The translations under genes and the position numbers were made by a program. Shown here one piece after another: positions 43,553-52,162 of a DNA stretch of 64,000 bases. Origin of the DNA: Rhizobium lentis (GTDB taxonomy: Bacteria; Pseudomonadota; Alphaproteobacteria; Rhizobiales; Rhizobiaceae); assembly GCF_017352135.1 (NCBI RefSeq), contig NZ_CP071456.1, positions 62,001 through 126,000 on the forward strand, in the 5' to 3' direction. The notes under the pieces were generated by a model. It made no database searches. It saw only the letters and a program-made list of their open reading frames with translations, and had not been told where the DNA came from. Within the stretch, counting starts at the first letter, position 1, and every line of letters starts with the position of its first letter.

Positions 43553-44098
43553 TTATGCCTCATCCTTTACGGCGCTCGCCGCCATATGCCTGAGATCGTC
43601 CCAGAGGGTTTCGGCAAAGCTGCGCAGAACCGTTAGCTCGAAACTGTCCTCCCCGGTGCGGACGATCTGCACGGAGATGTGACTGACCATCGTCATCACC
43701 GATCTGCCTTCCGCAAAGACGGCGGGATCGAGATCGACGGCCGTGCCCTTCGAAAGCAAAGCCCGCGAAGATCGGCCTGAGATACCGATGCGGACGCGCC
43801 CGTGGCTCTGGTCCGTGACGAAGGCTTTTCCGGCAAGCGCGGCAGCAAGAGCGTCGAGACTTGCGGGGACAATCGGCTCGCCGCCGGCGACGAACCATTG
43901 CCGGAAGCCCGCCTGACGGATCGAACTTGTGGCGAGGCCTACTTTCGCCAATTCCGCGGCGAGCGCGGACGGCTCGGTCGCGCCAAGCACATGCAGCAGG
44001 TGGCCTTCCGGCAGGGCTTCCAGCCGGATGCCTGCCTCTGAAATACCGGTATATGCAGCCTCGGCCAGAACCGGCTTGTGTTGCGGAAGATCAGGCAT
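43553..44098 (-). CDS. mgdD: Sarcosine oxidase-type gamma subunit (probable N-methylglutamate dehydrogenase MgdD)
   Basis: The small structural subunit of a heterotetrameric N-methyl amino acid oxidase (181 residues). HLLHVLGATEPSALAAELA and RQWFVAGGEPI match SoxG. The start is ATG 44098, inside an 8-base overlap with the large-subunit gene. The subunit alone cannot tell sarcosine oxidase from N-methylglutamate dehydrogenase; the neighbouring glxBCD and gmaS genes favour the latter. Last gene of a four-gene operon. Confidence 0.72.
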   Translation of the reverse strand: MPDLPQHKPVLAEAAYTGISEAGIRLEALPEGHLLHVLGATEPSALAAELAKVGLATSSIRQAGFRQWFVAGGEPIVPASLDALAAALAGKAFVTDQSHGRVRIGISGRSSRALLSKGTAVDLDPAVFAEGRSVMTMVSHISVQIVRTGEDSFELTVLRSFAETLWDDLRHMAASAVKDEA

Positions 44099-47045
44099 GG
44101 AGCTTCTCGTTTTCGGGATCGATGAAGACGGGATGGCAGAGCACCGCATCGGTGAATTCGTTGCGAAGGCCGTTCCAGACCGTCACCTTTTCGCCGATGC
44201 GCTCCGGCCCGCGCTTCACGAGCGCCAGGCCAATCGTATGGCCGAGCGTCGGCGAGAAGGCGCTCGATGTGACGTAGCCCTGATCGTTTTCGAGCGCCGC
44301 CGCAGCGCCCTCGGCCAGGATATGCGAGCCGGTGCGGAAGCTGCTCGCCGGATTGAGCGGCATGACGCCGACGAGGCGCGGGCGCTCGGGATCCTGCAGG
44401 CCGTCGCGGGCGAGCATCGCCTTGCCGATGAAATCCGGCTTGGTCGATGAAACCATGCGGCCGAAGCCGAGATCGCCTGGTGTGACCGTGCCATTGATCT
44501 CGGCATGGGTGACGTGGCCTTTCTCGATGCGCATGACGCCGAGCGCTTCGGCGCCGTAGGCGCAGATGCCATGTTTTTCGCCTGATGCCATGATCGCGTC
44601 GGCAACGCCTTCGCCGTAACCGGCCGGCACTGCCAGCTCGTAGGCGAGTTCGCCGGAGAAGGAGATGCGGAAAAGCCGGCCTTGGAGCCGGCCGCCGAAC
44701 AGCGAAACCTTGCGGGCGGTCATGAAGGGGAAGGCCGCATCCGACAGATCCTCATCGACGATCTCCGACAGGATGGCGCGGGACTTCGGCCCGGCAACGG
44801 CCATCTGCGCCCATTGGTCGGTCGAGGAGGCGAAGCAGACGTCGAGCTCCGGCCAGAGCGCCTGGGCACAGAATTCGAGATGGCTCAGTACGCCGGCGGC
44901 AAGTGCGGTGGTCGTCGTCATGAAGAAATGGTCGTCGCTGAAACGGCTGGTGGTGCCGTCGTCATAGATGAAGCCGTCCTCGCGCAGCATGATGCCGTAA
45001 CGCGCCTTGCCGACGGCGAGCTTGGCGAAGCCGTTGCAGTAGACGCGGTCGAGAAAGGTCGCGGCGTCGCGGCCGAAGATTTCGATCTTGCCGAGCGTCG
45101 AGACGTCGCAAAGGCCGGCATTCTTCCTGATATTCAGCACCTCGCGGTCGACGCTTTCGCGCCATGTCGTCTCGCCGGCGCGCGGGAACCAGGAAGAACG
45201 ATACCAGAGGCCGGTTTCGACGAAGACCGCACCGTTCTTCGCGGCCCAGCCATGCAGCGGCGATTTGCGTGCCGGTTGGAAATGCTTGCCGCGCGACGCC
45301 CCGGTCAACGCGCCGAACGAGACTGGCGTATAGAAGGGCCGAAAGGTCGTCGTGCCCACTTCGGCGGGCGAAACACCGCGCGCCTTGGCAAGGATGCCGA
45401 TGGCGTTGATGTTGGAAAGCTTGCCCTGGTCGGTTGCCATGCCCGATGTGGTGTAACGCTTGGCGAGTTCGACATGGCCGTAGCCTTCGCGGACGGCGAG
45501 ACCGAGGTCCTTCAGATGCACGTCGTTCTGATAATCGACGAAAGCCTTTCCCTTCGAACCGTTGACCGACCAGAGGGGCTTGTCACGCCAAGCCGCCTCG
45601 GTGGCCGAAGCAAAGGCCGGCTCCGCGGCGAAGCCGATCGCCTGCAGTGCGGCTGATGCCTTTGCGGCACCATCGCCGAGGCAGGCCGCGATTTGCGCAA
45701 GGCCGGCGGCCGCCCCGGCAACGGCAAGACCGTCCTGCGCGGCCGGCGCCAGAAACGCCGAGGCCTCGTCCGACCATTGCGGCTTGCCGCCGCGATGGCA
45801 GGCGAGATGGATGATCGGGCTCCAGCCGCCCGACATGGCAAGCGCATCGGCTTCGATCCGGCGAAGACCCTCTTCGGTTTTGACGCTGACGCCGCGCAGG
45901 CGCTTGCCGCCATGGGCATCGATGATGCGGGCGCCCTTCAGCACCTCGGCCCGGCCTTGCCAGCCTTCGGCTGCATCCGGGCGGCTGTCGACGATCGCGG
46001 CGACGGCAAGGCCGGCAGCTTCGAGGTCGGCGGCAGTGCGATAACCGGCATCATTGGTGGTGAAGATCACCGTGCTTTGGCCTGGCGCGACCGCCTGCCG
46101 GTTGAGGTAGCTGCGCATGGCGCCCGCCATCATCACACCGGGAATATCGTTGCCGCCGAAGACGAGCGGCCGTTCTTCGGCCCCCGTCGCGAGGATCGCC
46201 TGCCGGGCAATGATGCGCCACAACCGTTCGACCGGACGTTCCGGATCGGGCGTCGCCACATGCTTCTGCACGCGTTCGACCGCGCCGAAAACATTGTCGT
46301 CGTACCAGCCGAAAACCGTCGTGCGTGGCAGGCGACGAACGTTCTCCAGTTCCTCCAGCTGGGTAAGCAGCTCGTTGAGAAGAGCGTCCGCCGGCTTGCC
46401 GTCAACTGCACCGCTTTCGGAAAGCAGGCTGCCGCCGAGTTCGGCACCCTCGTCGGCGAGGATGACACGCGCGCCGGCGCGGCCGGCGGTGAGTGCCGCG
46501 GCAAGGCCGGCGGCGCCGGCGCCGATCACCAGCAGATCGCAATGCGCCCAGCATTTCTCGTAGGAATCGGGATCAGCGTCATAGGAGGCTTTGCCGAGGC
46601 CCGCGGCCTTGCGGATCACCGGCTCGTAGAGTTTTTCCCAGAGGGCTGCCGGCCACATGAAGGTCTTGTAGTAGAAGCCGGCGCTGAGGAAGGGCGACAG
46701 CAGCCCGTTGACCGCGCCAACGTCGAAGCCGAGCGAAGGCCAGCGGTTCTGGCTCCTTGCCGCCAGTCCCTGATAGAGCTCGATCATCGTCGCGCGCGTA
46801 TTCGGTTCGGTGCGCCCGCCGCTGCCCGTCGTCACCAGCGCGTTCGGCTCGGCAGCACCCGCCGTTAGAATGCCGCGCGGGCGGTGATACTTAAAGCTGC
46901 GCCCGACGAGCTTGATACCGTTGGCAAGCAGCGCCGAGGCGAGCGTGTCGCCCGGATAGCCTTCAAACGCCCGGCCGTCGAAGGTGAAGCCGAGTGAAGT
47001 GGAACGGTCGATGCGGCCGCCGGAGGAAAGACGGAAACTCGTCAT
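44091..47045 (-). CDS. mgdC: Sarcosine oxidase-type alpha subunit (probable N-methylglutamate dehydrogenase MgdC)
   Basis: A 984-residue subunit. The N-terminal 2Fe-2S-like/ferredoxin-type part has FDGRAFEGYPGDTLASALLA. An NAD site reads DLLVIGAGAAGLAAALTAGR. The C-terminal 400 residues are a GcvT-like tetrahydrofolate domain (GEVTWRESVDREVLNIRKNA-type stretch, GKIEIFGRDAATFLDRVYCN, GFGRMVSSTKPDFIGKAML), so released C1 units go to folate. ATG 47045 overlaps the delta-subunit stop by ATGA. Upstream in-frame codons lie over the delta gene. Fits SoxA or MgdC equally by sequence; the pathway context favours MgdC. Confidence 0.8.
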   Translation of the reverse strand: MTSFRLSSGGRIDRSTSLGFTFDGRAFEGYPGDTLASALLANGIKLVGRSFKYHRPRGILTAGAAEPNALVTTGSGGRTEPNTRATMIELYQGLAARSQNRWPSLGFDVGAVNGLLSPFLSAGFYYKTFMWPAALWEKLYEPVIRKAAGLGKASYDADPDSYEKCWAHCDLLVIGAGAAGLAAALTAGRAGARVILADEGAELGGSLLSESGAVDGKPADALLNELLTQLEELENVRRLPRTTVFGWYDDNVFGAVERVQKHVATPDPERPVERLWRIIARQAILATGAEERPLVFGGNDIPGVMMAGAMRSYLNRQAVAPGQSTVIFTTNDAGYRTAADLEAAGLAVAAIVDSRPDAAEGWQGRAEVLKGARIIDAHGGKRLRGVSVKTEEGLRRIEADALAMSGGWSPIIHLACHRGGKPQWSDEASAFLAPAAQDGLAVAGAAAGLAQIAACLGDGAAKASAALQAIGFAAEPAFASATEAAWRDKPLWSVNGSKGKAFVDYQNDVHLKDLGLAVREGYGHVELAKRYTTSGMATDQGKLSNINAIGILAKARGVSPAEVGTTTFRPFYTPVSFGALTGASRGKHFQPARKSPLHGWAAKNGAVFVETGLWYRSSWFPRAGETTWRESVDREVLNIRKNAGLCDVSTLGKIEIFGRDAATFLDRVYCNGFAKLAVGKARYGIMLREDGFIYDDGTTSRFSDDHFFMTTTTALAAGVLSHLEFCAQALWPELDVCFASSTDQWAQMAVAGPKSRAILSEIVDEDLSDAAFPFMTARKVSLFGGRLQGRLFRISFSGELAYELAVPAGYGEGVADAIMASGEKHGICAYGAEALGVMRIEKGHVTHAEINGTVTPGDLGFGRMVSSTKPDFIGKAMLARDGLQDPERPRLVGVMPLNPASSFRTGSHILAEGAAAALENDQGYVTSSAFSPTLGHTIGLALVKRGPERIGEKVTVWNGLRNEFTDAVLCHPVFIDPENEKLHA

Positions 47046-47323
47046 GCCGGGTCCCCACCGAGCTTGTATAACGCGGCATCCCGAACCCCGTGAACCGCAT
47101 GGGTGACGGTATCGCGTTCGACGATCAGCCAGCGGCGGCATCCCGAGGAATGGTGCCAGTATTCGCTATGCCGGCCTCTCGGATTGTCGCGCAGATAGAC
47201 ATAGTCGAACCAGGCGTCCTGCCCGGCATCCGGCGCCGGTCTGACAAGCCGAGCATCGCCGCGAATCGAGAATTCCTCCTTCGGCCTCGCGCCGCAATGG
47301 GGACAGGAAATCAGGCTTGCCAT
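47042..47323 (-). CDS. mgdB: Sarcosine oxidase-type delta subunit (probable MgdB)
   Basis: A 93-residue zinc-binding subunit. ISCPHCGARPKEEFSIRGDA gives two Cys of the zinc site; EYWHHSSGCRRWLIVERDT supplies His and Cys. FDYVYLRDNPRGRHSEYW is the SoxD signature. ATG 47323 has GAGGACATTTGACC upstream; TTG 47329 is in frame but poor. It lies 12 bases after the beta-subunit gene and overlaps the alpha-subunit gene by four. Confidence 0.85.
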   Translation of the reverse strand: MASLISCPHCGARPKEEFSIRGDARLVRPAPDAGQDAWFDYVYLRDNPRGRHSEYWHHSSGCRRWLIVERDTVTHAVHGVRDAALYKLGGDPA

Positions 47324-47335
47324 GGTCAAATGTCC

Positions 47336-48586
47336 TCAGTGCAGATTGGGCTGGGCGCCGACGCCCTTTTCATCGATCTGGTAGCCGCGCGCGAAACGGT
47401 CGAGCCGGAAGGCGCGGGCCGTCTGATGCGGCGTGTTGCGGGCGATCAGATGGGCGTAGCACAAGCCGGAGGCAGGCGTGGCCTTGAAGCCGCCGTAACA
47501 CCAGCCGGCGTTGAGATAGAGATTGTCGATATGGGTGCGGTCGATGATCGGCGAGCCGTCCATGCTCATATCCATGATACCGCCCCAGGAGCGCAGATAA
47601 CGCACGCGCGACAGCGACGGGATCATTGCAAGGCCGGCCTCGGCGACATGCTCGACGGTCGCCAGATTGCCGCGCTGGGCATAGGAATTGTAGCCGTCGA
47701 TATCGCCGCCGAAGACCAGGCCGCCCTTGTCGGACTGGGACACGTAGAAATGGCCGGCGCCGAAGGTGACGACATTGTCGATGAAAGGTTTCAACCCTTC
47801 GGAGACAAAGGCCTGCAGCACATGGCTTTCGATCGGCAGGCGAAGGCCCGCCATATCGGCGACGACGGTGGAATTGCCGGCCGCCGCAAGCGCCAGTTTG
47901 CCGCAGCCGATGAAGCCCCTGCTGGTCTCCACGCCGGTGACCTCACCATTCTCCGTGCGGATTCCGGTCACCTCGCACTGGGTGATGATGTCGACGCCGC
48001 GGCTGTCGGCGCCGCGGGCATAGCCCCAGGCCACCGCGTCGTGGCGCACTGTGCCACCGCGCGGCTGGAAGAGACCGCCCATGACCGGGAAACGGGCATT
48101 GTCGAAATCGAGGAAGGGCAGTTTTCGGCGCACCGCCTGCCGGTCAAGGAGCTCGGCGTCGACGCCATGAAGTCGCATGGCGTTGCCGCGGCGCGTGTAG
48201 GCGTCGCGCTGCGCGTCGGAATGAAAGAGGTTGAGCACGCCGCGCTGCGAGACCATTGCGTTGAAGTTGAAGTCCTGCTCCAATCCCTCCCAGAGCTTCA
48301 TCGACAGCTCGTAGAAGGGGTTGTTGCCGGGCAGCAGGTAATTGGAGCGAATGATCGTCGTGTTCCTCCCGATATTGCCGGAGCCGAGATAGCCCTTTTC
48401 GAGGACGGCGACATTGGTGACGCCGAATTCCTTGGCAAGATAATAGGCGGTGGCAAGACCATGACCGCCGCCGCCGACGATGACGACGTCGTAACGCGGC
48501 TTCGGCGCGGGGTCGCGCCAGGCAGGCTTCCAGCCCTTGTTGCCGCGAAGGCCGCTGAGGAAAATCGAAAGAGCCGAATAGCGCAT
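47336..48586 (-). CDS. mgdA: Sarcosine oxidase-type beta subunit (probable N-methylglutamate dehydrogenase MgdA)
   Basis: The 416-residue flavin subunit, a DAO-family oxidase. The FAD site is YDVVIVGGGGHGLATAYYLA; LEKGYLGSGNIGRNTTIIRS contains the covalent-flavin region typical of SoxB; the C-terminus is NAGWCYGGFKATPASG. First gene of the order beta-delta-alpha-gamma, which is the order of both soxBDAG and mgdABCD. It is divergent from glxA across an 87-bp gap. Confidence 0.85.
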   Translation of the reverse strand: MRYSALSIFLSGLRGNKGWKPAWRDPAPKPRYDVVIVGGGGHGLATAYYLAKEFGVTNVAVLEKGYLGSGNIGRNTTIIRSNYLLPGNNPFYELSMKLWEGLEQDFNFNAMVSQRGVLNLFHSDAQRDAYTRRGNAMRLHGVDAELLDRQAVRRKLPFLDFDNARFPVMGGLFQPRGGTVRHDAVAWGYARGADSRGVDIITQCEVTGIRTENGEVTGVETSRGFIGCGKLALAAAGNSTVVADMAGLRLPIESHVLQAFVSEGLKPFIDNVVTFGAGHFYVSQSDKGGLVFGGDIDGYNSYAQRGNLATVEHVAEAGLAMIPSLSRVRYLRSWGGIMDMSMDGSPIIDRTHIDNLYLNAGWCYGGFKATPASGLCYAHLIARNTPHQTARAFRLDRFARGYQIDEKGVGAQPNLH

Positions 48587-48673
48587 GGATCAATCCGAGA
48601 AGAACGAGCGCATGATGCCAGAACGGTCGCGATCGACTTGCGCAATTGGGACGTCAACCATTAGAAAAGAGAC

Positions 48674-49645
48674 ATGTCCGCAGTTGAACCTAAACCCGAC
48701 AGCAGAATTGTCCAGGAGATCGGCTTCATCCTGATCCCGGGATTCGCGCTGATGTCTTACGCTTCGGCGACGGAGCCGCTCAGGGCAGCCAATCTTCTGG
48801 CCGGCCGCGAGATTTATCGCCTGTCGATCTTCTCGCCCGATGGTGCGCCGGCGCTTTCGTCCTCCGGCGTCAGCGTGCCGGCCGAACCTCTTCCCGTCAG
48901 GGGTTCAGGCCTCGGCACGGCCTTCGTCTGCGCCGGCGGCTCGCCGCGTGACTGGCGATATCCGGGCGTGCTTGCCTGCATCAGGCAGCTATCGCGCGAA
49001 GGTGTCAGGATCGGCGGCATATCGGGCGGTCCCTATCTGATGGCCGCCGCCGGGCTGCTTGGCGGCCGCGACTTCACCATCCATTGGGAACATGCCGCCG
49101 CCCTTCTCGAATCCTTCCCGGATCTGACGCCGCGCCAGGCGCGGTTCGTGATCGACGGCAACCGCATCACCTGCGGCGGCGGCATTGCGCCGCTCGATAT
49201 GATGCATGTGCTGATCGCCGAGCGCATGGGGCCGGATTTCGCCCGCCGCGTCAGCGACTGGTATCTCCACACCGAAGTCAACGAGCCCGCCGCGCCGCAG
49301 CGCGCGTCGCTCGCCGAGCGCTACGGCGTCCATCATCCCGGCCTTCTTAGCGTTCTCGAGCGGATGGAGGAGACGATCGAGATGCCGCTCGGTCGCGCCG
49401 CCATGGCGCGCATCGCTGGTGTCACCCCCCGTCACCTCGACCGGCTCTTTTCAACCCATCTCGGCACGACCTTTCTCAATCAGTATCACCGGATCAGGCT
49501 TCAGCATGCCCAACGCCTGCTGAGGCAGAGCCCGCTTTCCATCTCGGAAATCGCGGTCGCCACCGGTTTTTCCAGTCCGAGCCATTTTTCCCGCATGTTC
49601 CGATCCGTCTACGGCACGGCTCCGAGTGAGGCGCGGCGCGATTGA
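48674..49645 (+). CDS. glxA: GlxA-family AraC-type transcriptional regulator
   Basis: A 323-residue regulator. The N-terminal DJ-1/PfpI-like domain (IGFILIPGFALMSYASATEP, GIRIGGISGGPYLMAAAGLL-like as GVRIGGISGGPYLMAAAGLL) lacks enzyme function in this family. The C-terminal AraC domain is PLGRAAMARIAGVTPRHLDR and ISEIAVATGFSSPSHFSRMF. The family was named from glxA of rhizobial glxABCD clusters. It sits between the oxidase operon and the glxBCD operon and may activate both in response to a methylated amino compound. Confidence 0.92.
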   Translation: MSAVEPKPDSRIVQEIGFILIPGFALMSYASATEPLRAANLLAGREIYRLSIFSPDGAPALSSSGVSVPAEPLPVRGSGLGTAFVCAGGSPRDWRYPGVLACIRQLSREGVRIGGISGGPYLMAAAGLLGGRDFTIHWEHAAALLESFPDLTPRQARFVIDGNRITCGGGIAPLDMMHVLIAERMGPDFARRVSDWYLHTEVNEPAAPQRASLAERYGVHHPGLLSVLERMEETIEMPLGRAAMARIAGVTPRHLDRLFSTHLGTTFLNQYHRIRLQHAQRLLRQSPLSISEIAVATGFSSPSHFSRMFRSVYGTAPSEARRD

Positions 49646-49647
49646 GT

Positions 49648-49667
49648 TTTCTTCAAGGTTGAGGAAA
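49648..49667. promoter_or_regulatory. Inverted repeat upstream of the XRE-cupin gene
   Basis: TTTCTTCAA and TTGAGGAAA are inverted repeats (8 of 9 matched) around GG. They lie about 60 bp upstream of the XRE-cupin start, just after glxA. A candidate autoregulatory site; no consensus is known to me. Confidence 0.4.
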
Positions 49668-49726
49668 TTTCACTACCACGATAGGATTGCCCTCCGACAA
49701 AAAAACAAGGCGACAGCGGAAAATCC

Positions 49727-50410
49727 ATGAAATCCAAACATGAAGCGGAAAAGCAACCGGAACCGGCGCATGGCGGACGCGCTGCTTTTTCGCAGGATCC
49801 GCACGCTGTCCGGGAGCCGAAGGAAAACAACCTCGAAATGGCGATCGGCCATGAGGTGCGCGCCTACCGCAAGAAACTCGGCATTACGGTGACCGATCTC
49901 GCGGCCGCCACCGGCATTTCGCTCGGCATGCTGTCGAAGATCGAGAACGGCAACATCTCGCCGTCGCTGACGACGCTGCAATCGCTGTCGCGGGCGCTCG
50001 GCGTTCCGCTGACAGCTTTTTTTCGCCGCTACGAGGAGCCGCGCAATGCCGTCTTCGTAAAAGCGGGGCAGGGCATCGAGCTGGAGCGGCGCGGCACCCG
50101 CGCTGGCCATCAGTATAATCTGCTCGGCCATATCGACAACAACACCAGCGGCGTCATCGTCGAGCCCTACCTGATCACGCTGACGGCCGATTCCGATGTT
50201 TTCCCTACCTTTCAGCATGAGGGCATGGAGTTTCTCTACATGCTCGAAGGCGAGGTCATCTACCGCCACGGCGACCAGCTTTTCCAGATGCAGCCGGGCG
50301 ACAGCCTGTTCTTCGACGCCGATGCGCCGCATGGGCCGGAGGAACTGGTAAAACTGCCGAGCAGGTACCTCTCCATCATCAGCTATCCCCAGCAGAATTC
50401 GCGAAGCTGA
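49727..50410 (+). CDS. XRE-family regulator with C-terminal cupin domain
   Basis: A 227-residue regulator. The HTH is at about residues 38-95 (VRAYRKKLGITVTDLAAATG, ISLGMLSKIENGNISPSLTT). The cupin sensor follows (HEGMEFLYMLEGEVIYRHGD, FQMQPGDSLFFDADAPHGPE). Such proteins sense small amines or amino acids. It is directly upstream of glxBCD and gmaS, and its likely targets are that operon. An N-terminal extension of about 35 residues is polar and likely disordered. Confidence 0.9.
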   Translation: MKSKHEAEKQPEPAHGGRAAFSQDPHAVREPKENNLEMAIGHEVRAYRKKLGITVTDLAAATGISLGMLSKIENGNISPSLTTLQSLSRALGVPLTAFFRRYEEPRNAVFVKAGQGIELERRGTRAGHQYNLLGHIDNNTSGVIVEPYLITLTADSDVFPTFQHEGMEFLYMLEGEVIYRHGDQLFQMQPGDSLFFDADAPHGPEELVKLPSRYLSIISYPQQNSRS

Positions 50411-50499
50411 CTTGCCTTAGAAGAAAAGTTTATTCCTACCAGTTGAAGTCCTTACATAGACCTGCTAGTCCTTTCTCAACATGAAAGGAGGCACAGCCT

Positions 50500-51405
50500 A
50501 TGTGCGGCATTGTTGGATTGTTCCTCAAGGACAAGAGCCTTGAGCCTCAGCTGGGAAACCTGCTCTCGGATATGCTGATCACCATGACGGATCGCGGGCC
50601 GGACTCGGCCGGTATAGCGATTTATGGCGGCTCCGCAGAGGGCAAGGCGAAAATCACTATCCAGTCCAGCAATCCAGGCGCGGACTTCGACAGCCTGGCC
50701 GCTGACCTCGAGGAAGCCGGCATCAAGGCGCATGTGTGGATCAAGAGCACGCACGCGGTCATTGAGCTTGATGCCTCCAAGCTTGGAGCAGTGCGCGAGG
50801 CGCTCGAACGGATTCGCCCGGCAGTCCGCCTTATGGGCTCGGGTGAGAGCGTCGAAATCTACAAGGAAATCGGTCTCCCAAAAGATGTTGTGGCGCGGTT
50901 TGGCGTCCGCGCGATGAGCGGGACCCACGGCATCGGCCATACCCGCATGGCGACGGAATCCGCCGTCACCACCCTCGGCGCCCATCCATTCTCGACCGGC
51001 GCCGACCAGTGCCTCGTGCACAATGGCTCGCTGTCCAACCATAACAACCTGCGGCGCGAGTTGGTTCGCGAGGGCATGACTTTCGAAACGCAGAACGATT
51101 CCGAAGTCGCCGCCGCCTATCTGACGGCCGAAATGGCCAAGGGCAAGGATCTCGGCCAGGCGCTGACCGGCGCGCTCGACGACCTCGACGGCTTCTTCAC
51201 CTTTGTCGTCGGCACCAAATCCGGCTTCGGCGTGGTGCGCGACCCGATCGCCTGCAAGCCCGCCGTCATGGCCGAGACGGAGCAATATGTCGCCTTCGGT
51301 TCGGAATACCGCGCGCTGGTCAATCTTCCCGGCATTGAGAACGCCCGCGTCTGGGAGCCGGAGCCGGCAACGGTCTACTTCTGGGATCACGACAAGGCGG
51401 CCTGA
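50500..51405 (+). CDS. glxB: N-methylglutamate synthase amidotransferase subunit (GlxB/MgsA)
   Basis: A class II glutamine amidotransferase of 301 residues corresponding to the first domain of glutamate synthase. Cys2 (MCGIVGLFLKD) is the nucleophile; TDRGPDSAGIAIYG, GHTRMATESAVT and NGSLSNHNNLRREL are further GATase motifs. The strong site AAGGAGG precedes the ATG. Known as GlxB in rhizobia and as MgsA in methylamine users, where the complex makes N-methylglutamate from glutamate and methylamine (or gamma-glutamylmethylamide). Confidence 0.9.
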   Translation: MCGIVGLFLKDKSLEPQLGNLLSDMLITMTDRGPDSAGIAIYGGSAEGKAKITIQSSNPGADFDSLAADLEEAGIKAHVWIKSTHAVIELDASKLGAVREALERIRPAVRLMGSGESVEIYKEIGLPKDVVARFGVRAMSGTHGIGHTRMATESAVTTLGAHPFSTGADQCLVHNGSLSNHNNLRRELVREGMTFETQNDSEVAAAYLTAEMAKGKDLGQALTGALDDLDGFFTFVVGTKSGFGVVRDPIACKPAVMAETEQYVAFGSEYRALVNLPGIENARVWEPEPATVYFWDHDKAA

Positions 51406-51461
51406 GGCGCGCTAAAAGCCAAGAGGCGGCGCGGACCGTCTCCCGGACCAACGAGGATTCA

Positions 51462-52148
51462 ATGCCGACATTCGATCTTTCCAACACGCCTCTTCGCGAA
51501 TTGAACAGCGCGCTGCACGCTCTTTCCAAAGGCGCCAACGACACTGAATTCGAGGTCATCAACCCGCGCGGCAGCCATGCCGTCGCCGTCGGGATCGACA
51601 GCCCGGTGACGGTCGCTGTCAGGGGATCTGTCGGCTATTACTGCGCCGGCATGAATGACGGCGGCAAGGTGACGGTTCATGGCTCGGCCGGTCCGGGTGT
51701 TGCCGAAAACATGATGTCGGGCACCGTCGTCATCGAGGGCGACGCCAGCCAATATGCCGGGGCCACCGGCCGCGGCGGCCTGCTCGTCATCAAGGGCAAT
51801 GCCGCTTCGCGCTGCGGCATTTCGATGAAGGGCATCGACATCGTCGTCCACGGCAGCATCGGCCACATGTCGGCCTTCATGGGCCAGTCCGGGCATCTCG
51901 TCGTCCTTGGCGACGCCGGCGATGCGCTTGGGGATTCGCTCTACGAAGCCAAGCTGTTCGTCCGCGGCGAGGTGAAGAGCCTCGGCTCCGACTGCATCGA
52001 GAAAGAGATGCGGCCGGAGCATCTGGAGAAGCTGGCCGAACTGCTCGGCAAGGCAGGCGTGACGGACGTCAGACCCGAAGAGTTCAAGCGCTACGGCTCC
52101 GCCCGCAAGCTCTACAATTTCAACATCGACAACGCAGATGCGTACTGA
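51462..52148 (+). CDS. glxC: N-methylglutamate synthase GXGXG subunit (GlxC/MgsB)
   Basis: A 228-residue right-handed beta-helix protein equal to the C-terminal GXGXG domain of glutamate synthase. Repeated turns are VAVRGSVGYYCAGMNDGGKV, VTVHGSAGPGVAENMMSGTV and ATGRGGLLVIKGNAASRCG. It has no catalytic centre and joins the other two subunits. GAGGATTCA precedes the ATG. It lies 56 bp after glxB and 14 bp before glxD. Confidence 0.9.
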   Translation: MPTFDLSNTPLRELNSALHALSKGANDTEFEVINPRGSHAVAVGIDSPVTVAVRGSVGYYCAGMNDGGKVTVHGSAGPGVAENMMSGTVVIEGDASQYAGATGRGGLLVIKGNAASRCGISMKGIDIVVHGSIGHMSAFMGQSGHLVVLGDAGDALGDSLYEAKLFVRGEVKSLGSDCIEKEMRPEHLEKLAELLGKAGVTDVRPEEFKRYGSARKLYNFNIDNADAY

Positions 52149-52162
52149 GGCGAGGGACACTC

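Noticed and set aside
44682..48664. Very long open frames (up to 524 codons) on the strand opposite the sarcosine-oxidase-type operon
   Set aside because: They are antisense to genes with clear domain motifs and good start sites; their predicted proteins are Arg/Gly/Ala/Asp-rich with no family features, as expected for high-GC shadow frames.
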